Below are positions 11,560 through 22,061 of a stretch of DNA of 64,000 nucleotides, piece by piece. The notes under the pieces were generated by a model. The model worked only from the letters and a program-made list of their open reading frames with translations, ran no database searches and was not told the DNA's origin. Source of the DNA: Delphinus delphis (taxonomy: Eukaryota > Chordata > Mammalia > Artiodactyla > Delphinidae). Location: contig NC_082692.2 of the NCBI RefSeq assembly GCF_949987515.2, positions 91,955,488 to 92,019,487 of the forward strand, given 5' to 3'. How positions within the stretch are numbered: position 1 is the stretch's first letter; each line of letters starts with the position of its first letter. Position numbers and translations under genes: made by a program.

Positions 11560-11990
11560 CAAGTATTAAATGAGCACCTATTGAACACTATCTGAACAGT
11601 ATGGGGAAATACAGATGTTAAAGGCAAGGTGTCCAACTCCCAAGGAGTTTACAATTTGGCAGGGATTATCAACAGTCACAAACAAACTAATATGTAACTG
11701 CTGGTTCTGACTATAAAGGCACAAAAAGTGAAAAACAGTACCATGAAGTGATTAAGAAAACGCACTCTGGAGTCAGATAGACCTAGGTGTACATCTAAGC
11801 CAGGATGTGCTGTGTGACCACGGACAAGCTGCTGCTTACTCTCTCTGTGTCATAATTTGTTTATCTAAAAATTAGGAAAAACAATAGTATCAGCTTCATG
11901 GGGTGGCTGTGAGAATTAAACATATGTAAAGCACTAATCACAGCCTGGCACATAAGTATTGGGTAAATATTGGTTATTTTCATGAAAGTT
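11560..11990 (+). mobile_element. MIR SINE preceded by an unclassified relic
   Basis: From about 11750: 'gcactctggagtcagataga', 'ggatgtgctgtgtgaccacg', 'gggtggctgtgagaattaaa' and 'cagcctggcacataagtatt' give a nearly full-length MIR. The 190 bp before it ('gaacactatctgaacagtat', 'caaggagtttacaatttgg') resemble the unclassified repeat of this window. Confidence 0.68.
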
Positions 11991-12179
11991 GAGTAGAAAT
12001 TTAATAGAATGAGATTTCAAGAAGAGAAAAAGGATCTCATCTCCATACCAGACACTTTCTCTTTCTTAAATATAGATTTTCCGCAGCTCCTGCTCTAGCA
12101 CCATTTTACCTTTGTTAGATGCTACACTATCTAAGGAACTACTTATATTAAGACCAGAAGACAGTAATTTTAAGGTGCA

Positions 12180-12425
12180 TAAATATAGCACAAGATGTAT
12201 GGGCTTTAGAGCAATACTAACCTAAGTTCAATCCATACATTTTGTCACTGCATGATTTTGGATAAATCTAAGTGCCCACCATTCAGTTCTATCATCTATA
12301 AAATGTGAATGACATTATCTGCTCATAGGGCCACTGTGAACTTTAAATGAGAGTATCTCTAAAGGGTTCACAACACATTTTATACCCTGAAAAGTGTTGA
12401 TCGTTACTAGTCACTATTCATTCAG
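12180..12425 (+). mobile_element. MIR SINE
   Basis: 'tgggctttagagcaatacta', 'gttctatcatctataaaatg' and 'gggccactgtgaactttaaa' are in MIR order over about 240 bp, near full length. Confidence 0.6.
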
Positions 12426-12627
12426 TGGATGCTTACGAGGCACCTATTATCTGTACCAGCTTCTGGGGAATAAAAAGAGAAGGGCATGAATAAGGTGCCC
12501 TTATTATTTTGACTTTTCAACAGTCAAAAGCCTTACAGGTTAATGTTAATACTTAAACAAACCTGGCCATTTAATGGTATTCAAATTAGTAAGTTACCCT
12601 AATATCTATTCCTATTATCCTAATATC

Positions 12628-12691
12628 AAAGGGAAGGAGGGAGTAAGGGAAGGAGGGAGAGAGGGAGGGAAGGAGAGAGGGAGAGAAGAAA
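12628..12691 (+). repeat. Purine tract, GGGA/GGAA-rich
   Basis: 64 bases that are all A or G on the plus strand except one T at 12644, built from GGGA, GGAA and GAGA units. Such homopurine runs can form triplex (H-DNA) structures. It is also within a short chance open frame, giving a Glu/Gly/Arg-rich translation. Confidence 0.95.
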
Positions 12692-13190
12692 CTAAGCTAG
12701 TTAGCTCTGAGACAGGGTTCCTGGAAATACAGGATAATGAGATCTACCTAAATTCATAACCTCTCCAAGGGTAATTAAAAGCCCACAAAGTGAACCAAAC
12801 TCAGAGAAGTTTCCTCTAACACAGGGCTAAGAATGTATAAGGCTAACCTATCCACCCTGGACTTGGAACACATAAAAATGTTGCTCTTCCCCAGTCTTTC
12901 AATCCAGGTGAAACCAGGATGAAATATCCATTAATGACAGCCAGGAAGGGAGGTGATGTCATAATGTTGAGTAGAGAGGAAAAAAAGAACAAGGTGAGGG
13001 TAAGGATTGCTCTACCAGCTACATTGCACATAAGGCCTCACCTATTTCTTAAGTCACTGCCTTGCAAAGCTGTAATGGGGGCTCGTCAGAGAGGAGGATC
13101 TAGGATGGTATCCCAATTTTTTTTTATCTCAAGAATACGTCTCAGGATGAGCGTGATCTTTACAGGGCTATACTCCTCCTTGGCTCAATA
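12692..13190. other. No assignable feature
   Basis: Unique-looking. Overlapping frames on the two strands (12843-13031 and 12919-13191) have no recognisable domain. Confidence 0.5.
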
Positions 13191-13194
13191 ATGT

Positions 13195-13420
13195 TCCTTC
13201 CTAAAATTTGCAGAACACTTTATAGTTCACAAACCACTTTAATATCCATTATCTCACTTAATTCTCACAAAACTCTGTGTGATGTGAGCCTTTTAATCTC
13301 CATTTCATAGATGAACAATCTGAGACTTGCAAAGCTTATGCAACCTGTTTGAGGTCCTATACCGAAATGCAAAAGAGCTCAGACTAAAACGCAAGTCTTC
13401 TGGTCCCATTTCCTAGTCAT
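13195..13420 (-). mobile_element. MIR SINE
   Basis: 'cattatctcacttaattctc', 'tctccatttcatagatgaac' and 'caaatctgag'-like text followed by 'acttgcaaagcttatgcaac' run in antisense MIR order. Confidence 0.6.
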
Positions 13421-14270
13421 TTGTCACACTTGCATGGACCTCTGAGGAAAGGGAAGGTGAAATCAATGGAACCGGAAAGAAGTGACAACAGGAAGCAATG
13501 TGTCCTCAGAGACCTTGAGGGATCTCCCTCAAATAAGAATTCCTAACTAAAGAACTGGTGACTCCAACTCTATGCCGTCACTCCAGGCAGTTAGAAGTGA
13601 AATCCTTATGAGTGTGAAGCTTACTCCATGAAGAGCACCATTACAGCCAAGACAGTAGAATTCATTTGAAACTAATTGGTGAGTAATGAAGTTGCTAAGG
13701 GTTATGAGCCTTGCACTAACACTAATACAGAGGTACAGTGTCAACAATAAAACTGTAACCACTCGCAAAATGAGCCTTCTGTGGAGAAAGGGCAGGTCTT
13801 TTCCCTTGGCCTAGAGGCAAAAACTGCATTAGACAATTTCAAGAATGATAAGATCACTTTCTTTTGCATGGTCCTAAATAGTGAATAGAAAGAACAGCTT
13901 CATCCTTAGAAATAACTGATTGTTTGATATTGGGACAAGGAAAAAAGTATGTAATTCTCTAGTTAAAATTTCAAGCATTTAAGAAAGTGGGTATGTCTAT
14001 ATAATATCCTTCAAAGCATGCCCAGAGACAAAAAGAAAATACAGAGCCCTTTGCATCCAAGCTTGCACATGCAATTGTCTGCTACCACAGAAGAGTGCCA
14101 AAGAAATTGTGATTTTTAAGCAGAAAAGGACTGGCCCCAGTGGACCTGTCAGAACACATTATCCTCCTATGCAACTCCCAGATAGCTGAATGAATCAATC
14201 TATTGAGTGATGAGGAAAATCTACTGCAAAACAACTATTTTGGTTCTTGCTTGTTTGATATTGAGTTGTT
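13421..14270. other. No assignable feature
   Basis: Unique-looking sequence with no long frame and no repeat I recognise. Confidence 0.5.
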
Positions 14271-14639
14271 CTTAATTGTATTTTTTTTACAGGTTTTTAA
14301 ATTTTTTTTATTAATTTACTTATTTTTGGCTGCACTGGGTCTTTGCTGCTGTGCACAGGCTTTCTTTAGTTGCAGTGAGCAAAGGCTACTCTTCACTGCG
14401 GTACATGGGCTTCTCATTGCGGTGGCTTCTCTTGTTGTGGAGCGTGGGCTCTAGGTGCGCAGGCTCAGTAGTTGTGCCCCACAGGCTCCGTAGCTGTGGC
14501 TCACGGGCTCTAGAGTGCAGGCTCAGTAGTTGCTCCGCGGCATGTGGGATCTTCTGGGACCAGGGCTTGAACCCATGTCCCCTGCTTTGGCAGGCGGATT
14601 CTTCACCACTGCGCCACCAGGGAAGCCCCCTTAATTGTA
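14271..14639 (-). mobile_element. CHR-2-like SINE with target-site duplication
   Basis: The element proper is 14281-14629 and is flanked by perfect 10-bp copies of 'cttaattgta' (14271-14280 and 14630-14639). Read on the minus strand it starts 'gcttccctggtggcgcag', carries a pol III B box ('ggttcaagccctgg'), then the long CHR-2 body, and ends in an A-rich tail. Open frames of 83 and 98 codons inside it are by-products of the SINE. Confidence 0.92.
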
Positions 14640-14764
14640 CTGACTAAGAGAAACAATTTTTTCCAGAGGTCAGTCCTGGACAGTGCTAGCACGCCCCAGC
14701 ACCTGCTCCCCACACCCCCTGCCGAGAAGGACCTCGTCTTCACATCGACTCTAGAGCCTCACTG

Positions 14765-15110
14765 TCAAACACAGTGCCATGAGCCACACACAGCTATGGA
14801 GCACTAAAATATGGCTGGTCCAAGTGGTACATGTGGTAAGTGTAAACTACACACCAGATTTTGAAGACTTAGCATAAAAATAATGTAAGATATCTCATCA
14901 ATAATTTCTATATTGATTACTTGTTAAAATAACATTTTGGATATATCAGCTTAACTAAAATAGATTATGGATATATTGTTAAAATTAATTTCACTCGTTT
15001 CCTTACACTTTTTAAAATTTGGCTACTAGAAAATGTAAAATTACAAATGTAGCTTACTTGTGTGAATTGCATTATATTTTTACAGGACTGTGCTGCTCCA
15101 GAGGGTCTGC
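14765..15110 (+). mobile_element. MER-type DNA transposon (probably hAT)
   Basis: 'gcactaaaatatggctggtc', 'acaccagattttgaagactt', 'attaatttcactcg' and 'ggctactagaaaatgtaaaa' follow the order of a common mammalian non-autonomous element. It begins near 'cactgtcaaacacagt' and closes near 'actgtgctgctccaga'. A second copy of the same family lies inverted at 47461-47725. The hAT assignment is from memory. Confidence 0.55.
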
Positions 15111-15408
15111 TACCACAGAAGAGTGCTTAGTCTCAAAAAACTCTATCAAACCCTTTAGGTAAGTTTAATAGGAGAAGGTATAATGCCATGTTTTAATATG
15201 CCTGAGTTCAGGTAATTTGCAAGTGGCTTACTTGCCCTCTAATATACTTTGAAAATAAAAGGATACAAAACATTGTGTTTGCTTGCCTGGCTGTTTCAGG
15301 CAGCTGAAGCTTTCATTGGCTCCAGCAGGAACAGTGTCTGTTTAATTGATCTGTAGAGATTCAACATTGCATGATGGGACATGTGGGTGTTTAACTGTAA
15401 CACTTGAG
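15111..15408. other. Repeat-free interval
   Basis: No repeat recognised. Together with 15482-15625 it flanks the tRNA-like relic and is moderately GC-balanced, unlike the AT-rich surroundings. Confidence 0.45.
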
Positions 15409-15481
15409 AATGCTCTAGCTCAGCTGTTATAATGTGGTGCTGAGGGGTCTAAGGTTAAGGGTTCAATCCCCATCCAGACAC
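15409..15481 (+). pseudogene. tRNA-Ile-like relic, 73 nt
   Basis: Lines up without gaps over exactly 73 positions with a class I tRNA. The D-arm region reads 'tagctcag' (15416-15423), the segment 'gtggtgct' (15434-15441) matches the anticodon arm of tRNA-Ile, and the T arm 'gggttcaatcccc' fits a pol III B box. The anticodon position (15442-15444) reads GAG, not an Ile anticodon. The acceptor arms 15409-15415 and 15475-15481 do not pair and the anticodon stem has mismatches, so it cannot fold as a working tRNA. It may be a dead tRNA copy or the head of an old tRNA-Ile-derived SINE such as a MamSINE1-type element (name from memory). Confidence 0.62.
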
Positions 15482-16040
15482 ACTTAGCTCAGCTTTTTGT
15501 GAACAAGGAATGCACTCCCCAACTAAGCTTGCTTTCTTGCAAATGTTTATGCTTGGTGAAATAGGGACCAGTAAACACTGGTACTGCACACCCCATCATC
15601 ACAAGCAAACTGGCATCTGACCAATTTAAAACAAAACAAAACAAAGCATCATCACTACTATAAAAAGCAGTCCAGTTTCATCCTTTGGGAGCAGTGCATC
15701 ACCTGTCCCACTTTTTCATATAGAGGAAAGCACATTATTCCCCTTTGTTAAAAAAGAGGGGGTTTTAAAAATGCATATGCTATAAGTTTCAAAAGCCAAG
15801 CAAAGGCAAAAACTTAGAAATATTGCGTCTTTTCCCTCATTTGTTTCTGGGAAAATTATTCTCAGGGTACCAAAGGTCCCAAGCTAAATCCTATCCATCT
15901 AGCAGATTTAGAAGATTGTAGTGGAAAACATGTACTTGTATACTGTGCCTTCATACTAGTTTTCAAAACTTTACTATTAAACAACTCATTATATTAGATT
16001 CTTGCATGACTTTTGTCACTCAAATTGCCAAGAGGTGGAA
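15482..16040. other. No gene; short (AAAAC) run
   Basis: Unique-looking apart from a small A-rich run of AAAAC units at about 15628-15645. Confidence 0.5.
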
Positions 16041-16044
16041 GCCA

Positions 16045-16215
16045 GCAGTGCTATGTAATAGAAACTGGAATCCAGAGATCCAGATCACAGGCCTGGCTCT
16101 TCACTGATGGCTGTGTGGCCTGGGACAATTCATTTCCCTCTCTGGTTCTGAGTGCCCCCCACCCCATAAAAGCAGAGTTTGGACTGACATCTAGTCTTAT
16201 CCTACTATTCCAAAG
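16045..16215 (+). mobile_element. MIR SINE
   Basis: 'ggctgtgtggcctgggacaa' and 'ttcatttccctctctggtt' are the MIR core. The 5' part is divergent. Confidence 0.5.
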
Positions 16216-16740
16216 CACCTGACTGATCATCTTTAAGAGCCTAATCAGATATTAACTTTTCTCAAATCCATTTTTTTTTCTGTCCGTTTTCCAGATCAAT
16301 AGAGGTGACACCTCATGAATTAGACTGACCTTCATTTTTAACAGCTGTGCCAGACAGCTTCAGAATAGGCTCCTGTCTCCAGTGGCTTTTGCACCTGTGA
16401 TATGGCTGGCTTGAGCTCTCTGTTTTCTGCCTGCTCTGGCAGCAGGCTGGAAGTGAGAGCAGTACCTACGTTGTTGTCTTAGCTTCCTATCCCTGATGAC
16501 TGAGCCAGGCGATACCTAAGGGCCTTGTCAACAGATGAGGCTGTCTCTCCCTCTCCTTGGCTCAAAATATAGTACTGGAAATTACCTTGGCTGGATCTAG
16601 CTAAAGATCTGCCTACCAAAGTAAAGGGTGACCTTTTATTAAACACCAACCAACAAGAAGGCTAGAATAAAGTGGTCCTATCATAACTTGCCAACATTAA
16701 TAAATGCATAGAATTTGGACACAGATGCTAAAATAGTCAT
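16216..16740. other. No assignable feature
   Basis: Unique-looking, without frames or structures of note. Confidence 0.5.
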
Positions 16741-16744
16741 AAAA

Positions 16745-17000
16745 GATAACATTGATTGACACTTACTATAGACTAGACACTGTTAAGTAGTGTACATGGA
16801 TTTCTAATGTAACATTTATAGCATCTCTATGTAATGTAACAGGTACTTTTACCATTATTACTATTATTGCCATTTTACAAATGTGGAAACTGAGGTTTAG
16901 AGAGACAAAGTAACATTCCCATAGACTCATAGCTACTAAGTGACAGAGGTGGGATTTGAATACAGCTAGATCTGTTTAATTCTAGAGCTCAAAGAAATGA
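16745..17000 (-). mobile_element. MIR SINE, near full length
   Basis: 'ttgccattttacaaatgtgg', 'aaactgaggtttagagagac' and 'tgacagaggtgggatttgaa' give an unmistakable antisense MIR core and B-box region. Confidence 0.75.
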
Positions 17001-18048
17001 GCTTTACCATCAGAATAGTTTTCTGAAGCTGATTTTGATCTAAAAATTCAAATTAGGGATGTCTGACTTGATCATTTCTTCTGACTGTGATGCCTAAACA
17101 TCTTAAATAGTTGTGCATTAGCTCAAGTCCCTTGAGAAGCAGGTGCCAAGGCAGATCAGACATCACTATTTATTTCTAAGATTCCTTCCACTCCTGGGTT
17201 TTTTTTTTCCCTTCCTTTTCAGAAAAAGGCTGGCAGGAAGAGGCACACACAAGCCTCATCAGGGAGCAGGCAATTCACAAATTTCTACAGTTCATATTCA
17301 GTACCAGTAGGCATGAGAGAGTACAACTTTCTCAGGTACATCCTTGAAAATCTCCTTAGAAGGAACTGAGAGACCTAGGACATTTCTGCATTTATGCTCA
17401 TCTAACTATTTTTATCCTTAGCTAAATTCATTCAATGTCTGCCCTTCCTTCCAAAGGTAATACAGATCACACCACAGTACCATGGAACATAAATCATTCT
17501 GAATAGAACTCTGTTTCTGGGGCACATCATCATATACTCAGGGGATCAACCTTTAAAAACTACCCACCAGTGCATATTTCAGTGGTCTACTCCAATACCT
17601 ACAATCTGACACCATTTTCCAACACCACCGCATTTTTCTCAGCTTTCCAGAACTACCTTTGGAATCTCATCTTGTAGGAGGGAGCTTATAAAGAACAGAT
17701 CATAAGAAATCATGTTTCCAGCAGCTCAAGGGAAACAGCTAAGAGGAAAGCATGAAGCTTATTAATAAGCCCCCAACATCCAGATCTGACTGCTTTAGAT
17801 CTGCCAAGTTAACTAGAACCTTATTGGGTATCCTGGTCTCCTCCACTCTATTTCTCAGGTTAAGGACACATCTCTGAGTCTCCCACTAAGCTGAGGCTGA
17901 TTTATCAGGTGGTGCCTGCCAAAAGCCTATGGCTCATGTGAAAAATGATCGAGGACGGCTTAGACAATTTCTCCCGCAATTTCACCACACTCCAAACCTA
18001 TCAGACCTGGACTCTCATGTAGAGAGGCAGCTGGTGTACTGGAAGAAG
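17001..18048. other. About 1 kb without a recognisable element
   Basis: No gene, RNA or repeat recognised. A short T-run sits near 17200. GC is ordinary for the window. Confidence 0.5.
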
Positions 18049-18049
18049 G

Positions 18050-18275
18050 TTTCACTAATAATAACAGCCACTAACTACTCACTACATGCCAGGCATTTTA
18101 TGTACATTATGTCCATCCTGCTGACAATCTAAGGAAGTAGGTATGATTATCTCCATTTTAGGGTCAACTGAATTGAAGATTAGAGGATAATCCATGATTG
18201 ACCCAAGGTCACACATTTAGTGCCCGATGGAGCCATGATATAAATGAGCTCTTTTTGATTCCATATAATTCTGCC
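18050..18275 (-). mobile_element. MIR SINE
   Basis: 'actacatgccaggcatttta', 'gattatctccattttagggt' and 'acccaaggtcacacatttag' are in antisense MIR order. Confidence 0.66.
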
Positions 18276-18299
18276 ATATCGTTACCATCTCCAAATAGA

Positions 18300-18415
18300 A
18301 GGCAGGAAACTTGATCTGAGTCCCAAAACTGACAGCTGGGTGGCCTTTGATAAACCTTACTTAATTTTACCCTGTGTCTTAATTGGTTCAGCTGAAGAAC
18401 AGAAATAATGCTATG
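18300..18415 (+). mobile_element. MIR SINE fragment
   Basis: 'agctgggtggcctttgataa' followed by 'ctgtgtcttaattggttcag' is a weak match to the MIR core. Tail to head with the next MIR. Confidence 0.4.
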
Positions 18416-18424
18416 GAGTCTTAG

Positions 18425-18619
18425 TTTAGGATACAGTCCTGGGAGTCAAATTGACTGTGTTGAAAACCCAGTTCCATCCTTACTAGTTGGGTGACCTTGA
18501 AGAAGTCAATTAGCTTTATTTATAAACGGGAATAATAGTAGTACCTACCTCAAGGGATAGTAAGAGGATTAAATAAGATAAAATGTGTAGAGTGTTTGAC
18601 ATTGGCATATGGTAAGCAT
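18425..18619 (+). mobile_element. MIR SINE
   Basis: 'cctgggagtcaaattgactg', 'gttgggtgaccttgaagaag', 'ataatagtagtacctacctc' and 'agtaagaggattaaataaga' give a near full-length copy ending where a CAT repeat begins. Confidence 0.68.
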
Positions 18620-18650
18620 TCATCATCATCATCATTATGATGATATGATT
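18620..18650. repeat. (CAT)n short run
   Basis: Six CAT-type triplets followed by an inverted 'atgatgatatga', so the run can form a small hairpin. It marks the 3' end of the preceding MIR. Confidence 0.85.
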
Positions 18651-19135
18651 TTTTTCCTTCACATAATGTTTTTGAGGGTTGAATGAGAAAACATGTAAAA
18701 ATGTGTTTTAAATGATAAAGAACTACACATATGTAAGGAAATAATTTGACACTTAAGGCCCATGCCATGAGTTTATAATTAGGATTCAGTTGGAATTAGG
18801 AGAAAGTTCTACGCTCCTCACTTAAACCTCAGGAGTCTAGATTCTTATCTACACCAGGTTAAACAATACCAAAGTACTCTACCCTGCACTTACTTATGAA
18901 TGAAACAGAGCCACTGGGTAATAATCTGAAAACTCTTTGTTTTAAAGTGGTTTTCACCTTTGCCTGGACTAGAGGCTATATAGGCTCTATCATTACGGCA
19001 TCATCTGTACATAGGAGAGTAGCTCAAATGCCAAGATGCCTGGTATCAGATACCTCAGGCAAGGGCAAACTATGGAAACTGTCAAAGAGTAGAAAAGAAA
19101 AGATACAAATATCTCCATCTTAGAAGAAAAGATTA
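18651..19135. other. No assignable feature
   Basis: Unique-looking. The 75-codon plus frame at 18896-19123 has no domain I recognise. Confidence 0.5.
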
Positions 19136-19139
19136 CAGT

Positions 19140-19320
19140 GGTCACAGAATGGAGTGGTTTAATGCCAGGCTTCCAAGGTTCAAATCCCAGCAAGTTTGTA
19201 TATAAGTTTCTCAGTTTCCTTGCCTAAAATGTCCAGCTATTAATAGTACTTATCTCATAGGGTCACTAAGTGACCTAAGGCACTTTGCATAGATTAAGTA
19301 TTAAATAATCATAGATATGA
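19140..19320 (+). mobile_element. MIR SINE
   Basis: 'aaggttcaaatcccagcaag', 'tctcagtttccttgcctaaa' and 'acttatctcatagggtcact' in MIR order. Confidence 0.58.
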
Positions 19321-19685
19321 TCACACAAAGTGTACCACATATTTGCTGAGATACACTTTTGTTCCTAAAAATGTTTTCCTCCAACCTCTGATGAAAGTTT
19401 TGGTGGTGATAATGTTACAATGGAAAAAGTCTGAAATTAGGAGAAAGCTGTGAAAAGAGCAACAAGATGTTTGTGCCCTATGTCAATAAGACTTGGTCAC
19501 AAACATACATCTTTGATACAGACTTAAGAGTTCTTTTTGGCTTTTGGACCATCTGTGGATAATCAAGTTATTGAATGTAGGCCAGTCATTTTTTTCTTTT
19601 AAGTTGTCCCAGGCCATAAGTACAGAAAAGGGATTCCTGACCCTACCAGAGCCCATCTTATAGCTTAACCTAGTGTAATTCCAAA
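19321..19685. other. No assignable feature
   Basis: Unique-looking. The minus-strand 84-codon frame at 19483-19737 extends into a MIR and is accidental. Confidence 0.5.
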
Positions 19686-19689
19686 CTTG

Positions 19690-19852
19690 GTAGATTTTGC
19701 AGGCAAAGTGCCTAGATTTGCATACTGGCTTCATCACTTACTATAGATCTGATCTTAGGCAAGTTATTTAATCTTGCTAAGCCTCCTTTTGTCATTTGTA
19801 AAATGAAGTCCGCTTCAAAGGAACACTAGGAGAATTCAATGAGACAACAGAT
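19690..19852 (+). mobile_element. MIR SINE, 5' part (split copy)
   Basis: 'ggcttcatcacttactatag', 'gatcttaggcaagttattta' and 'cctccttttgtcatttgtaa' are the MIR core. The copy breaks off where an MLT1-type LTR begins and resumes after it. Confidence 0.62.
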
Positions 19853-20447
19853 GTGTGGCAGACAGAATAATGCCCCTGCCCTCATAAAAGTCCACGTCTT
19901 AATACCTAGAACCTGTGAATATGTTGTGTTACATGGCAAAAGGGATGTTGCAAAAGTAATTAAGGTTACAGACCTCAAAATACAGAAATTGTCTTAGATC
20001 TTCGAAGTGGGCTAAATCTAATCACATGGACCCTTAAAAGTGGAAGAGGAAGGCAGAAAAGTCAGTCAGAGATGAAATGACAGGAAAGTGCCAAAGTATG
20101 AATAGGATTTAATTCACCATTGCTGGCTTTGAAGATGGAGGAAGTAGGCCACAAGCCAAGGAATGCAAGCAGCCTCTAGAAGCTGGGAACAGCCTAAGCT
20201 GACAGCTAGCAAAGAAACGGGGACTTCAGTCCTACAACAGTAAGGAACTGAATTCTGCCAAATACATGAATGAGTAGAAAAGTAGAGCCTCCAGAAAGAA
20301 GTGTAGCCTCCCCAACACCTTGACTTTAGCCCACTGAACCCCCTGTTAAACTTCTGACCTATAGACTGAAATAGAAAATCTCTGTTGTGTTAAACTGCTA
20401 AGTTTGTGGAAATTTGTTAGGGCAGTAATGGAAAAGTTAGGCAGAAT
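19853..20447 (+). mobile_element. MaLR (MLT1-type) LTR inserted in a MIR
   Basis: Begins 'tgtggcagacagaataatgc' and includes 'gtccacgtcttaatacctag', 'aacctgtgaatatgttgtgt', 'taatcacatggacccttaaa' and, near its end, 'ctgttgtgttaaactgctaa'. This order is that of the MLT1 group of ERVL-MaLR LTRs. The terminal TG...CA is compatible with an LTR (end near 'aaaagttaggca'). Confidence 0.66.
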
Positions 20448-20500
20448 GTCAAGTACTTAAAATGTGCCTGATACAAAATAAACACTAATTAAAATCCAGC
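20448..20500 (+). mobile_element. MIR SINE, 3' part (split copy)
   Basis: 'gtcaagtacttaaaatgtgc' and 'ctgatacaaaataaacacta' continue the MIR interrupted at 19852. Confidence 0.5.
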
Positions 20501-20502
20501 AA

Positions 20503-20560
20503 TTTGATGATGGTGATGATAGTGAGGAGGAGGAGGATGACAACAATGAACTCAAGTTCC
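20503..20560. repeat. GAT/GGA triplet-rich patch
   Basis: Imperfect 'gatgatggtgatgatagtga' followed by 'ggaggaggaggatgacaac'. Short and interrupted. Confidence 0.7.
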
Positions 20561-20574
20561 ATCTGAAATTATGA

Positions 20575-20760
20575 GGATGAAACTTGGTTAATATTTACAA
20601 GGTTAACCATTATTGAGGCCCTCTTATAGGTCCAATATCATATTAAATGCTTTCTATACAGCAAATGATTTTATCTAAACCTCACAACTATCCTGTGACA
20701 CAGGCATGATTATTCTTATTTTACTGCAGCTCAGAGAAGAAAATTTCATCCATCTTATAC
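20575..20760 (-). mobile_element. MIR SINE
   Basis: 'tttatctaaacctcacaact', 'atcctgtgacacaggcatga' and 'gctcagagaagaaaatttca' are in antisense MIR order. Confidence 0.58.
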
Positions 20761-21334
20761 TGAATTCTGCTCTGAGTTATTTGTATAATGCAGAAGTTAT
20801 CAAGGACATAAGACAATTCTCTGCAGGAGGGTGGAAATTCATAATGTCTCAAAAGATAGAAAGACAGCACATTGAGTTATTCCTTTAATGGACATAGATG
20901 CTTATGCAGCCCTTTTTTTCTATCAATGCCTAAACTAATGCAGTTAGAGCTCTGTGAAGACAAGTTAAACAGGGAGAGGAACACAGAAACATTAGAACTT
21001 GTGACTGCTTAAGAGACAGAAGAGGACTGTGCTATCTGAGTTAGACAATTCTGACCATGTACCTGCGGAGAGCCCAAAGCATGCGGGTTTTAAATAAGAA
21101 ACCCAACCTCAAGCCTAAGCAGCTCAGGAAATATGAAATGGATTTCAGTTGGTCTGGGACAGAGCTTAGAAATGGTATCAAACGTGCAGCCTCTTTTGAC
21201 CAAAGTCTTAAAGGATGATTTGACTCTTCTTTTCCCAAGCAGAATGCAATTTTAGGTCACTCATATCCCAGGAGACACCCATAAAACTATTACTCAACAG
21301 GTGGACACCACAGAAGTTTCCAATCCAAATTTTA
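20761..21334. other. No assignable feature
   Basis: Unique-looking, without coding or repeat signal. Confidence 0.5.
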
Positions 21335-21505
21335 GAACACTGTTTCTCAAAGTATAGTCAGCCAACCACTTGCATGAAAATTATTTGGGATGCCCCAATC
21401 CAAAGGCAGTCAATGTGCAGAAGCCCAGAAATCTGTATTTCTAACAAGTTCCTTAGGTGATTCTCTTACAAATTCAAGTTTGAGAAACTTTCGTGTAGAG
21501 ATTCT
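21335..21505 (+). mobile_element. MER20-like hAT-Charlie DNA transposon
   Basis: The ends are inverted relative to each other ('ctgtttctcaaagtatagtc' and 'caagtttgagaaactttcgt'), with 'gaaatctgtatttctaacaa' and 'ccttaggtgattctcttac' in the body. Length (about 170 bp) is a little under the usual MER20 size of roughly 220 bp. Confidence 0.62.
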
Positions 21506-22060
21506 CAAGGGCATAGAGAGGTAAGATAGTTCTCATCAACCATGAGACGTTCCATGATTAATACCAGGAGAAGCACTGAGATTAGTGTAACTCCTACCCT
21601 GCCTCCAGGATTTCATAGGCAGCTGCCTAGCTACAATATAGGACAGATAGACAGAAGTGATACATGGAGGTACAAGTAGACTGCTCTGGGAACACGGACA
21701 CAGCAGTTAATTCTGGCTGGGGCTCTCTCTCCAGGATTTCAGGAAGAGGTATCATTCAGGCTTGAGAATGAGATCAGTGGCAGAGTATGGAGTGGGACAG
21801 GGGAAGGGCAGGCTTCTGGGGGTCGGGGGGGACAAGGTGAGCAAAGGCATGAAGGCATGTGCAGCATATTGTGCACAGACTGATACTACTATGAAAGAGA
21901 GGTCTTCAAGTGTAAGTGGAAAAGACAAAAAATTAGTCTAACTGTAAGACACCAAAGACATCAATGATCATAATAATAAGATGAGGTGGTGAGCATTTTG
22001 AGTTTTTAAAGATATGATATGAATCAGCCTATAGTTTAAAAATGAAACAGGCTATGCATT
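21506..22060. other. Unassigned, with a G-rich patch
   Basis: A G-rich stretch near 21790-21840 ('gggggtcgggggggacaagg') is part of what may be another piece of the unclassified old repeat ('gagcaaaggcatgaaggcat'). Confidence 0.35.
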
Positions 22061-22061
22061 A

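Noticed and set aside
15409..15481. Working tRNA gene
   Set aside because: The acceptor arms do not pair, the anticodon stem has mismatches and there is no pol III terminator right after it, so I call it a relic.
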